NCBI GenBank assembly: GCA_946538475.1
Contig: CAMNGN010000006.1
Span: forward strand, 1-29,176
Direction of reading: 5' to 3'
Origin: an uncultured Blautia sp.
GTDB lineage: Bacteria > Bacillota > Clostridia > Lachnospirales > Lachnospiraceae
Length of the DNA stretch: 29,176 bases
Of this stretch, positions 22,534 to 28,969 are shown piece by piece; position 1 is the stretch's first letter; every line of letters begins with the position of its first letter. The translations under genes were made by a program, and so were the position numbers. The notes beneath the pieces are model-generated. The model ran no database searches. It had not been told where the DNA came from and saw only the letters and a list, made by a program, of their open reading frames with translations.

Positions 22534-23862
22534 CTACTCTGCTGCGATCACGATATGGCGGCCCGTCACCTCGGTGACTTTTCCGCAGATCGATGCATGG
22601 ATACCTACGCTGAGGCCCTCTCCGGGCTCGGCGATCATCTGTCCTCTTGTCACTGTATCGCCTGCTTTTACGATCGCCTTTGCCGGCGCACCGATATGCT
22701 GGCTGAGAAGAATGGTTACCTTTCTCGAAGGCACAAGCGTCTCATCCATAGGCGCTTCTTTGTCATAACGGGTCAGGCCGAGTCTGCCTTTAAGCCTTTC
22801 CTCGGGCACCTTGCGGTACTCGCGGGATTCCTGCACGGGTGCGGGAACCACGCCCTGGGGAGGACGGACACCCTTTGTTCTGAGACCTGCCTTCATATCG
22901 GCAAGCAAGGTTCTCGGTGCCAGGCTCTGCGGGCACGAGTACATCTCACACACACCGCAGGAGCTGCAGAAGCTTGCGTTGATGTATGGATTCAGATCCT
23001 GAAAATCCATGTTGGATGCCGCGCGCATGAAACGTGCCGGATCGATCGGATGTCCCAGGTTGTTTCGCGGACACAGATCTGTACATGTGCTGCACTGACA
23101 GCAGATCGACGCGGCTCTTTTCAGGTCTATCGATGAAGTTCTGTTTTTCTTTGTAACAATGATGTGATCCTTCGGCAGGACCAGAATGGCGTTGGTCGTT
23201 TTCGTCACCGGCTCGGAGCCCGTTCCGATGCGTCCCATCATCGGGCCGCCCACAAAGTATACCGGATCCTTGACCGTCACTTCACCTGCCTGTGCCACCA
23301 CCTCGTCGAGCGGTGTACCGATCGGTACCCTCACCGTGACAGGTTTTGTGACTTCGGCAACCACGGAAATGTATTTGTCTGTGACCGGTTTTTTCTTCTC
23401 GACCGCACGGTAGGCATTGTAGACCGTTTCCACATTAAACACAGCCACGCCCTGCTCTATCGGCAGTCCTCCGGGACGAACTACGCGTCCGGTGGCCTCG
23501 TAGATCAGCACCACTTCGTCTCCCATCGGGTACACTTCTTCGAGAAGATGAATGCGCATCTCGGGAAACTCTTCGATGTGCTGTCTGAGTGCGTTCACCG
23601 TCTGCACATAGGATTTTTTGATACCGATGATCGCCTCGGAAGCACCTACGGTCTCTGCGATCATGTGGAAGGTGCGCATGATATCATACGCATGCCGCTC
23701 CAGAAGCTGTCTGTGCAGTTTGAGCAGCGGTTCGCACTCCGCACAGTTGAGGAGAATGGTATTTGCCTTGTCAGTAAGCTTCATGTAGGTGGGAAATCCG
23801 GCTCCGCCGGCACCGACAATGCCGCTTTCCTGCATTATTTTTTGTAATTCCCTGATATCCAT
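22534..23862 (-). CDS. pduS: PduS/RnfC-like Fe-S flavoprotein (NADH or cobalamin reductase)
   Basis: A 442-residue electron-transfer protein related to RnfC and Nqo1. The N-terminal glycine-rich GAGGAGFP (17-24) is the nucleotide/FMN site. A SLBB-like domain lies around 165-215. Two 4Fe-4S motifs follow: C254/C255, C257, C260, C264 and C299, C302, C305, C310. The last ~75 residues resemble the barrel-sandwich domain of RnfC. The ATG at 23862 follows GGAG 7 bases away, and that site lies inside the last codons of eutN. The stop-to-start gap is 4 bases, suggesting translational coupling. PduS from pdu systems can reduce cob(III)alamin and contacts PduT; glycyl-radical loci carry homologues too. 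Its partner here is the PduT-like gene. Confidence 0.9.
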   Translation of the reverse strand: MDIRELQKIMQESGIVGAGGAGFPTYMKLTDKANTILLNCAECEPLLKLHRQLLERHAYDIMRTFHMIAETVGASEAIIGIKKSYVQTVNALRQHIEEFPEMRIHLLEEVYPMGDEVVLIYEATGRVVRPGGLPIEQGVAVFNVETVYNAYRAVEKKKPVTDKYISVVAEVTKPVTVRVPIGTPLDEVVAQAGEVTVKDPVYFVGGPMMGRIGTGSEPVTKTTNAILVLPKDHIIVTKKNRTSSIDLKRAASICCQCSTCTDLCPRNNLGHPIDPARFMRAASNMDFQDLNPYINASFCSSCGVCEMYSCPQSLAPRTLLADMKAGLRTKGVRPPQGVVPAPVQESREYRKVPEERLKGRLGLTRYDKEAPMDETLVPSRKVTILLSQHIGAPAKAIVKAGDTVTRGQMIAEPGEGLSVGIHASICGKVTEVTGRHIVIAAE

Positions 23863-23866
23863 GGCG

Positions 23867-24133
23867 CTACTCCAATCCCGCACCGTCATCGATGATACCG
23901 ACAATGGCAGCATCGACAGGCGCTGTTTCCATATCACAGCCTACACGGGCTGCGCTTCCCTGTGCCACAAGTACATATTCACCGATCCCCGCGCCGATGA
24001 TATCGATCGCGACGATCTGCCCGGATCCGCCCTCTTTATGATTCAGCGGTTCAACAATCATGAATTTATTTCCGACCAGCTTTTCGCTCTTTCTTGTCGA
24101 AACGATGCTGCCGATCACTTTACCTACAATCAT
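23867..24133 (-). CDS. EutN/CcmL-type BMC vertex protein (pentamer)
   Basis: An 88-residue protein of the EutN/CcmL/PduN family that caps icosahedral vertices of the shell. The start MIVGKVIGSIVSTRK and the LVGNKFMIVEPL and VAIDIIGAGIGEYVLVAQGSAAR stretches are diagnostic. The C-terminal VDAAIVGIIDD is also usual. The ATG at 24133 follows AGGAGG. It is the only vertex gene in the window. Its end holds the ribosome site of pduS. A 130-base gap with a strong hairpin separates it from pduL upstream, one of the larger gaps in the operon, which may set its lower expression relative to hexamers. Confidence 0.93.
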   Translation of the reverse strand: MIVGKVIGSIVSTRKSEKLVGNKFMIVEPLNHKEGGSGQIVAIDIIGAGIGEYVLVAQGSAARVGCDMETAPVDAAIVGIIDDGAGLE

Positions 24134-24221
24134 AAGGGGCCTCCTGTATAGTAATTGGCATTTGCCATAGGCCTATGCCGCTTTTCTTTCGATCTCATAT
24201 TCCCGCTCTAAATGGCAGGAG

Positions 24222-24255
24222 TCACCCCTCCGGATCTTTTCATCCGAAGGGGTGA
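24222..24255 (-). repeat. Strong hairpin between pduL and eutN
   Basis: A 14-bp stem (24222-24235 with 24242-24255, one G-U pair) and 6-base loop, 8 bases after the pduL stop. No T-run follows on minus, so it is not a classical terminator. It may protect the upstream mRNA or mark a processing point that sets shell stoichiometry. Confidence 0.6.
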
Positions 24256-24263
24256 TTTCTTTA

Positions 24264-24908
24264 TTACTTAATGATAGTCACTGTATCTCCCTGGGAGATC
24301 TGGGAAGCGTTAGCTTCGTCAGTGTCGATATGCATTTCGAGTGTAAAGCTCTCGTCAACGCGGATCTTTACATGATTGAAGATGGTTCCTCTGTCGTTGT
24401 CAGCCTTGACCGACACGATATCTCCATCCTTAACTCCCGCCGCCATCGCATCCTTCGGCGACATATGGATGTGGCGCATTGCTACGATGCAGCCTTCCTT
24501 GAGATAGAGCGCTCCTTTAGGTCCGATAATAGCGATCGGCGCGCTCCCTTTGATATTGCCCGACTCGCGGACCGGCACCTTCATGCCGAGTTTGATCGCA
24601 TCCGTCGCGGACACTTCTACCTGCGATGCCTTGCGCACCGGTCCCAGAATACGGACATTCTCGATAGCTCTGAGCTTCAGGCCGACGATGGTGCATGTCT
24701 CGTTTGAAGCAAACTGTCCGCCCATGAGGTCTTTCTTTTTGGTCAGATGATAACCCGGTCCGAAAAGGGCCTCTACATGTTCCTGGGTCAGGTGGATATG
24801 TCTTGCGGATACGCCTATCGGAACCATGAAACCGCTGTCCGATTTCTCGGTCCGGTTGATCGCATCGATCACCAGTCTGGTAATCTGTTCAATATTGTTT
24901 GATTCCAA
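24264..24908 (-). CDS. pduL: PduL phosphate propanoyltransferase with N-terminal encapsulation peptide
   Basis: A 214-residue enzyme converting acyl-CoA to acyl-phosphate and recycling CoA inside the shell. Residues ~4-19 (NNIEQITRLVIDAIN) form an amphipathic helix of encapsulation-peptide type. Two PduL domains follow with zinc-binding histidines in SARHIHLT (~34-41), MRHIHMS (~143-149) and EMHIDTDEAN (~193-202). The start codon is TTG at 24908: no ATG or GTG lies in frame just upstream, and GCAGG stands 8 bases before it. It lies 39 bases after a shell gene and is followed by a strong hairpin. In a deoxysugar pathway its product would be propionyl-phosphate, allowing ATP synthesis by a kinase encoded elsewhere. 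Confidence 0.93.
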   Translation of the reverse strand: MESNNIEQITRLVIDAINRTEKSDSGFMVPIGVSARHIHLTQEHVEALFGPGYHLTKKKDLMGGQFASNETCTIVGLKLRAIENVRILGPVRKASQVEVSATDAIKLGMKVPVRESGNIKGSAPIAIIGPKGALYLKEGCIVAMRHIHMSPKDAMAAGVKDGDIVSVKADNDRGTIFNHVKIRVDESFTLEMHIDTDEANASQISQGDTVTIIK

Positions 24909-24947
24909 AGCACACCTGCTTTCCCTTCCGATATACCCGGAGAGTTA

Positions 24948-25226
24948 TTATTTAAGAACCGGCAGAATCTTCTCCACATCATTGTGCGGTCTCGGGATGA
25001 CATGTGTAGCGATCAGTTCTCCGAGTCTGGAAGCTGCTGCAGCTCCGCTCTCTACGGAAGATTTAACTGCGCCGACATCGCCGCGTACCATAACTGTTAC
25101 CAGTCCGGATCCGATCTTCTCGGTACCGATCAGAACAACGTTAGCAGCTTTGCACATCTGGTCAGCTGCCTCGATCGCTGCGGTAAGTCCTCTGGTCTCA
25201 ACCATTCCCAATGCTTCCTGTGTCAT
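24948..25226 (-). CDS. BMC-H hexameric shell protein (PduA/EutM-like), copy 2
   Basis: A 92-residue single BMC domain forming hexagonal shell tiles. It shows the canonical EALGMVETRGLTAAIEAAD start, the pore-lining KIGSG loop (~37-41), VRGDVGAVKSSVESG and the RPHNDVEKILP end. It differs from the shell protein at 25670-25945 at only 13 of 91 aligned positions by my count, so the two are a recent duplication. The ATG at 25226 follows AAGGAGG with good spacing; the 20 codons upstream lack shell homology. It sits between the GGR-pore shell gene and pduL. Confidence 0.95.
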   Translation of the reverse strand: MTQEALGMVETRGLTAAIEAADQMCKAANVVLIGTEKIGSGLVTVMVRGDVGAVKSSVESGAAAASRLGELIATHVIPRPHNDVEKILPVLK

Positions 25227-25286
25227 AATGAATCCTCCTTGCATTTTGCGTTCACTTGATACCGTGGGCTTCCTGCCCTTCGGCAA

Positions 25287-25598
25287 TTATTTTTTCTGAG
25301 CTTGTTTAAGCGTCTTGTCCCACCTGCTGCGGCTGATCTGTACCAGGCGGACGATTTCCTCGTGAGGATTGGCAATCACAACGTAGTTTACAGGCTTTTT
25401 GATCCCGTTCGCCGCTGCCGATTCGATCGCCTCGGTGACAGCCGACACGTCTCCCTCTATTATGATGGTCACAAGACGCCCGCCGAGTCTTCTTTCCCAG
25501 GAGGAAAGCTCCACATCGGCAGCCTTACACATAATATCCAGTGCATCCAGCGCCGCCACCACACCGGTAATTTCAAAAAAGCCGTATGATCTGCTCAT
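25287..25598 (-). CDS. BMC-H shell protein with altered (GGR) pore loop and basic tail
   Basis: A 103-residue single-domain shell protein, more divergent than its neighbours: SYGFFEITGVVAALDALDIM start, VTIIIEGDVSAVTEAIES core and ANPHEEI end. Where PduA/EutM-type proteins have KIGSG at the pore, this one reads RLGGR, placing an arginine near the opening. After the BMC fold comes a ~17-residue basic tail (RSRWDKTLKQAQKK), absent from the canonical copies, which may face the lumen or the cytosol. The ATG at 25598 follows AAGGAG. It is flanked on both sides by the two nearly identical canonical shell genes. Confidence 0.9.
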   Translation of the reverse strand: MSRSYGFFEITGVVAALDALDIMCKAADVELSSWERRLGGRLVTIIIEGDVSAVTEAIESAAANGIKKPVNYVVIANPHEEIVRLVQISRSRWDKTLKQAQKK

Positions 25599-25621
25599 AA
25601 AGCCAACTCCTTCTCTGCTGT

Positions 25622-25657
25622 ACGGCTGCCTGCCCGGACACGCCCGAGCTCAGCCGT
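25622..25657 (-). repeat. Hairpin between two shell genes
   Basis: ACGGCTG (25622-25628) pairs perfectly with CAGCCGT (25651-25657), and the loop itself holds GCCCGG/GCCCGAG-type pairing options. It occupies the 71-base gap between two BMC-H genes. There is no T-run on minus; a role in mRNA processing or in tuning shell ratios is possible. Confidence 0.4.
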
Positions 25658-25669
25658 CATTCATTTCAC

Positions 25670-25945
25670 TTAGATGGAGGGAAGGATCTTCTCTACATCG
25701 TTGTGCGGTCTCGGGATGACATGGGTAGCGACAAGCTCGCCAAGTCTTCCTGCTGCTGCGGAGCCGCTCTCGACTGCTGCCTTGACAGCGCCGACATCAC
25801 CGCGTACCATAACCGTTACCAGTCCGGATCCGATCTTCTCAGTGCCGATAAGGGTAACTTCTGCTGCTTTTGTCATTGCATCTGCAGCTTCGATCGCTGC
25901 GGTAAGTCCTCTGGTTTCAACCATTCCTAAAGCTTCCATTGCCAT
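25670..25945 (-). CDS. BMC-H hexameric shell protein (PduA/EutM-like), copy 1
   Basis: A 91-residue canonical shell protein with the KIGSG pore loop, VRGDVGAVKAAVESG and ATHVIPRPHNDVEKILP end, expected to be the bulk facet tile. The pore serine and glycines favour passage of small polar substrates such as propanediol. It is nearly identical to the copy at 24948-25226 (13 differences of 91). The ATG at 25945 follows GGAGG. A 28-base gap separates it from the extended-loop shell gene upstream. Confidence 0.95.
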   Translation of the reverse strand: MAMEALGMVETRGLTAAIEAADAMTKAAEVTLIGTEKIGSGLVTVMVRGDVGAVKAAVESGSAAAGRLGELVATHVIPRPHNDVEKILPSI

Positions 25946-25973
25946 GATAAAAATCCTCCATATTTCGCTCCGA

Positions 25974-26288
25974 CTATCGTTTGTCGAAAGCGCTGATCTT
26001 AAGCATCTTTTCGGTCCCGGATTCCGGGTTGGGTATGATATAATGCTGTACTACACCGGTCATCCGGTTCGCGACCTCCATACCGGCTTCTACCGCAGCG
26101 GTCACATCTGCGACGCTTCCGCGGTATTTGATGCATACCAGGAGCGGTACCGGAAGCTTGTCCGCGTTTGCCGGTTTGTTCTTGTCGAACACTTCCAGCC
26201 GTACGTTTGCCGCTTTGCAGCCGGCATCTGCCGATGCGAACGCCGTTGCAAGTCCGTACACCTCAAGAATTCCTACGGCTTCTGCCAT
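25974..26288 (-). CDS. BMC-domain shell protein with extended pore-region loop
   Basis: A 104-residue shell protein. The start EAVGILEVYGLATAFASADAGCKAANVRLEVFD is a BMC helix-strand unit (key residues EVYG and ADAGCKAANV), and the end VQHYIIPNPES fits the fold. Where canonical tiles have KIGSG, this protein has about eight extra residues rich in Lys, Asn and Pro (DKNKPANADKLPVP), followed by KYRGSVADV. The enlarged loop should reshape or plug the pore. The ATG at 26288 follows AAGGAGG. It is the first shell gene after the two dehydrogenases in transcription order. Confidence 0.88.
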   Translation of the reverse strand: MAEAVGILEVYGLATAFASADAGCKAANVRLEVFDKNKPANADKLPVPLLVCIKYRGSVADVTAAVEAGMEVANRMTGVVQHYIIPNPESGTEKMLKISAFDKR

Positions 26289-26316
26289 CTCGGTTCTCCT
26301 CCTTAGTATCTGTTAA

Positions 26317-27531
26317 TCAATTGAAAACTGCAATCTTGAGGCCTGTCATGGCAAGATTGGTTTTGAGTGCTTCGTTGATATCTTCCAGACGATATCTGTC
26401 TGTGATCAGATCGGACATCGGAAGTCCGATACCTTTTGCTCTTCTGAGGAAGTCGAACGTCGTTGCGTAATCACGGAGTGTGTATACCCAGGAGCCGACA
26501 ATCGTGATCTCTTTGGAGCAGATGTCGAAATGCGGGTTGATCGTTGCATCTCCACCGTTGATGAAGAAGCCCAGCTCGCAAAGTCCGCCGCCGTTGCGGA
26601 TGAACTTGTAGATGTTGGCATGTGCTACAGGATTGCCTGTACACTGGAATGCGAAGTCGGCAAGATGTCCGCCGAATGCAGCCTTCACGCCGCCTGCAAG
26701 AGCTTCGATCCCCTGGAAATCTTTAAAGTTGACGGTCATGTCCGCGCCCATCTTCTTTGCGAATGCAAGACGCTGCTCGTTTCCGTCTACCGCGCAGATG
26801 TTCTGAATGCCCATCGTGCGGAGAACCGCGATACAGATCAGACCGATGGGGCCGCAGCCCTGAACCGCCACTCTGCTGTTGAAGCGGAGGATTCCGGTGC
26901 TCTTTGCTCTCTCTACCGCATGAACGAGAACCGCGCAGGGCTCGATCAGTACGCGGGAATCAAGATCCAGGTCGCTTACGTTGAAGAATGTGGATCCGAA
27001 ATTGCCGCCGCGGATGAAGATATAATCCGCAAACCAGCCGTTAAGATGAACATCGTCATCCGGAAGCAGACCATATACGTCGGCACCGCCCACGTTCTTC
27101 TTGTTGAGGTCGAACATGGTGATCTCGGGATCATCCTTGAAGATCATACAGGTGACGATCTTGTCACCGATCTTCACCGGTTTGCCGGCGGTATCTGTCT
27201 TTACGTTCTTGCCCATCGCGACGATCTCGCCTGTTCCTTCATGTCCCAGAGCGACCGGAATGAGGCCGAACGGATCTCTCTTGAATTCGTGCGCGTCTGT
27301 TCCGCAGACACCGCAGCCTTCTACTTTGACCAGGATATCGTCGTCTCCGACAGGCGGGATCGGGAATTCCTTGATCTCAAATTTTTCTTTTTCGGTAAGG
27401 ACCGCAACATGAGCAGTCTTGGGAATGGAGCCGTTAGATGCCGGCGCTGCTGCCGCGGCCGGAGCTGTTCCTGTCATTCCTGCAAGGACCTGCTTTACGA
27501 TCTCTTCAATATTCACATTAGAAATGTCCAT
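26317..27531 (-). CDS. Zinc-dependent alcohol dehydrogenase with N-terminal encapsulation peptide
   Basis: A 404-residue MDR-family dehydrogenase predicted to reduce an aldehyde in the BMC lumen and regenerate NAD+. Residues ~5-19 (NVNIEEIVKQVLAGM) form an amphipathic targeting helix, joined by an Ala/Pro-rich linker (~21-33) to the catalytic part. Catalytic zinc ligands are C76 (GVCGTDAHE) and H97-E98 (LGHEGTG), and VQGCGPIGL is the Rossmann dinucleotide motif. The four-cysteine structural-zinc lobe of many ADHs is not visible. The ATG at 27531 follows GGAGG. Its place directly after the aldehyde dehydrogenase matches glycyl-radical propanediol (GRM5-type) loci. It is one of two alcohol dehydrogenases in this operon. 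Confidence 0.88.
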   Translation of the reverse strand: MDISNVNIEEIVKQVLAGMTGTAPAAAAAPASNGSIPKTAHVAVLTEKEKFEIKEFPIPPVGDDDILVKVEGCGVCGTDAHEFKRDPFGLIPVALGHEGTGEIVAMGKNVKTDTAGKPVKIGDKIVTCMIFKDDPEITMFDLNKKNVGGADVYGLLPDDDVHLNGWFADYIFIRGGNFGSTFFNVSDLDLDSRVLIEPCAVLVHAVERAKSTGILRFNSRVAVQGCGPIGLICIAVLRTMGIQNICAVDGNEQRLAFAKKMGADMTVNFKDFQGIEALAGGVKAAFGGHLADFAFQCTGNPVAHANIYKFIRNGGGLCELGFFINGGDATINPHFDICSKEITIVGSWVYTLRDYATTFDFLRRAKGIGLPMSDLITDRYRLEDINEALKTNLAMTGLKIAVFN

Positions 27532-27550
27532 TATTATCCTCCATCGCCTC

Positions 27551-28939
27551 TCAGCGGATGCACAGAGCGTCAGACATTACGCAGCGTCTGCTCTTGGTAA
27601 AGGTGTGCGCCGCGGTAAGGCCCTCGCCTGTACGGCTTGCGATCGTAAAGGTCGGATATCCTTCTCCGCCGAAGCCGAGGGCTGCGTAGGAAGGTCCGTT
27701 CTTTACCAGGATCGCGGTATCGATCGCCTTGGCATATTTTGTGATCCTGTCAACGTTCTTTGAATGAATATGCGCCGAATGACGGTTGCCGTGCTCAAGC
27801 CATACAGCCTGCTCCACCGCGTCGTCAAAATCTTTTGCCCTGACTACGCCGAGGATCGGCATCATCAGCTCGGTGGTGATCAGCGGATGTTCCTTCGGTC
27901 CTTCAAAGACGATGCAGCGGATGTTGGACGGAACGGTAACTCCGATCATGGAAAGAAGAGTCTTTGCGTCTCTTCCGACACATTTACGGTTGAGTCTGCC
28001 GCCCGCAAGGACAACATCGATCAGTTTTTTCTGCTCTTCCTCGCTTGCGAGGTAGCAGTCGTTATCGTTGATGAAATAATGCATCAGCTCATCCACGATC
28101 GATGATACTGCCACGACTTCTTTCTCTGCGATGCAGGGAAGGTTATTGTCGAATGTACAGCCGTTGATGATATCGCGGGCAGCCTTCTCGATATCGGCTG
28201 TCTCATCTACCAGTGCCGGCGGGTTGCCTGCACCTGCGCCGATGCCTCGTTTGCCCGAAGAAAGAACCGCGGTGACAACGCCCGGGCCGCCTGTAGCAAC
28301 GAGGAGCGGGATATCTTTATGTTTCATCATGATCGCGCTGGTCTCCATCGTCGGGGCTTCTACGGTGACGGCAATGTTGTCCGGGCCGCCGGCTTCCAGC
28401 GAAGCTTCGTTGACGAGGTTGATCGCGTAGATCGTTGTCTTGATCGCAGCGGGATGCGGATTGAACACTACCGTGTTTCCTGCAGCCAGCATTCCGATGG
28501 TATTGCAGAGAACCGTCTCACTCGGGTTGGTGCAGGGTGTGATCGCACCGATCACGCCGAAGGGTCCCATCTCGATCAGGGTGAGTCCCCTGTCTCCGGA
28601 CCATGCGGTGGTGGTGATATCCTCGGTACCCGGAGTCTTGTCTGCTACCAGGTGATGTTTGAGGATCTTATCTCCGACATTGCCCATACCGGTCTCATCC
28701 ACGCCCATTCTGGCGAGCACTTCCGAGCTCTCGTGGATCTTGCCGCGGATACAGGTGATGATCTTTTCTCTCTGATCCATGGACATGTTGCGCACAACGA
28801 CCTGTGCCTTCTTGGCTGCGGCTACCGCATCGTTCATTTCCTTGAAGACACCGTGCTTGCCTGTAGGAGCATCCGCGATCTGCATTTTTGCCATGACTTC
28901 CTGTACAATTTCCTGTACCAGATTTTCATTGATCGGCAT
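27551..28939 (-). CDS. CoA-acylating aldehyde dehydrogenase with N-terminal encapsulation peptide (PduP-like)
   Basis: A 462-residue enzyme that oxidises propionaldehyde (or a similar aldehyde) with CoA and NAD+ to acyl-CoA in the lumen. Residues ~3-19 (INENLVQEIVQEVMAKM) form the targeting helix. The ALDH fold follows: GPFGVIGAITPCTNPSE around 125-141, NPHPAA, ATGGPGVV (~215-222) and the catalytic Cys269 in FDNNLPCIAEKE. The C-terminus has GGEGYPTFTIASRTGEG, typical of BMC aldehyde dehydrogenases. The ATG at 28939 follows AGGAGG. It is separated by 30 bases from the aldolase-like gene and by 19 from the zinc ADH. Substrate is inferred from context. Confidence 0.93.
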   Translation of the reverse strand: MPINENLVQEIVQEVMAKMQIADAPTGKHGVFKEMNDAVAAAKKAQVVVRNMSMDQREKIITCIRGKIHESSEVLARMGVDETGMGNVGDKILKHHLVADKTPGTEDITTTAWSGDRGLTLIEMGPFGVIGAITPCTNPSETVLCNTIGMLAAGNTVVFNPHPAAIKTTIYAINLVNEASLEAGGPDNIAVTVEAPTMETSAIMMKHKDIPLLVATGGPGVVTAVLSSGKRGIGAGAGNPPALVDETADIEKAARDIINGCTFDNNLPCIAEKEVVAVSSIVDELMHYFINDNDCYLASEEEQKKLIDVVLAGGRLNRKCVGRDAKTLLSMIGVTVPSNIRCIVFEGPKEHPLITTELMMPILGVVRAKDFDDAVEQAVWLEHGNRHSAHIHSKNVDRITKYAKAIDTAILVKNGPSYAALGFGGEGYPTFTIASRTGEGLTAAHTFTKSRRCVMSDALCIR

Positions 28940-28969
28940 TAATCTGACCTCCTGTGATTTGTTACGGGA

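Noticed and set aside
24222..24255. Intrinsic terminator ending the pduL transcript
   Set aside because: No T-run follows on the minus strand, and downstream genes continue with tight spacing and no visible promoter; kept as a hairpin instead.
26530..27600. 356-codon plus-strand frame opposite the zinc alcohol dehydrogenase
   Set aside because: Antisense to a family with clear zinc and NAD motifs; no initiation signal.
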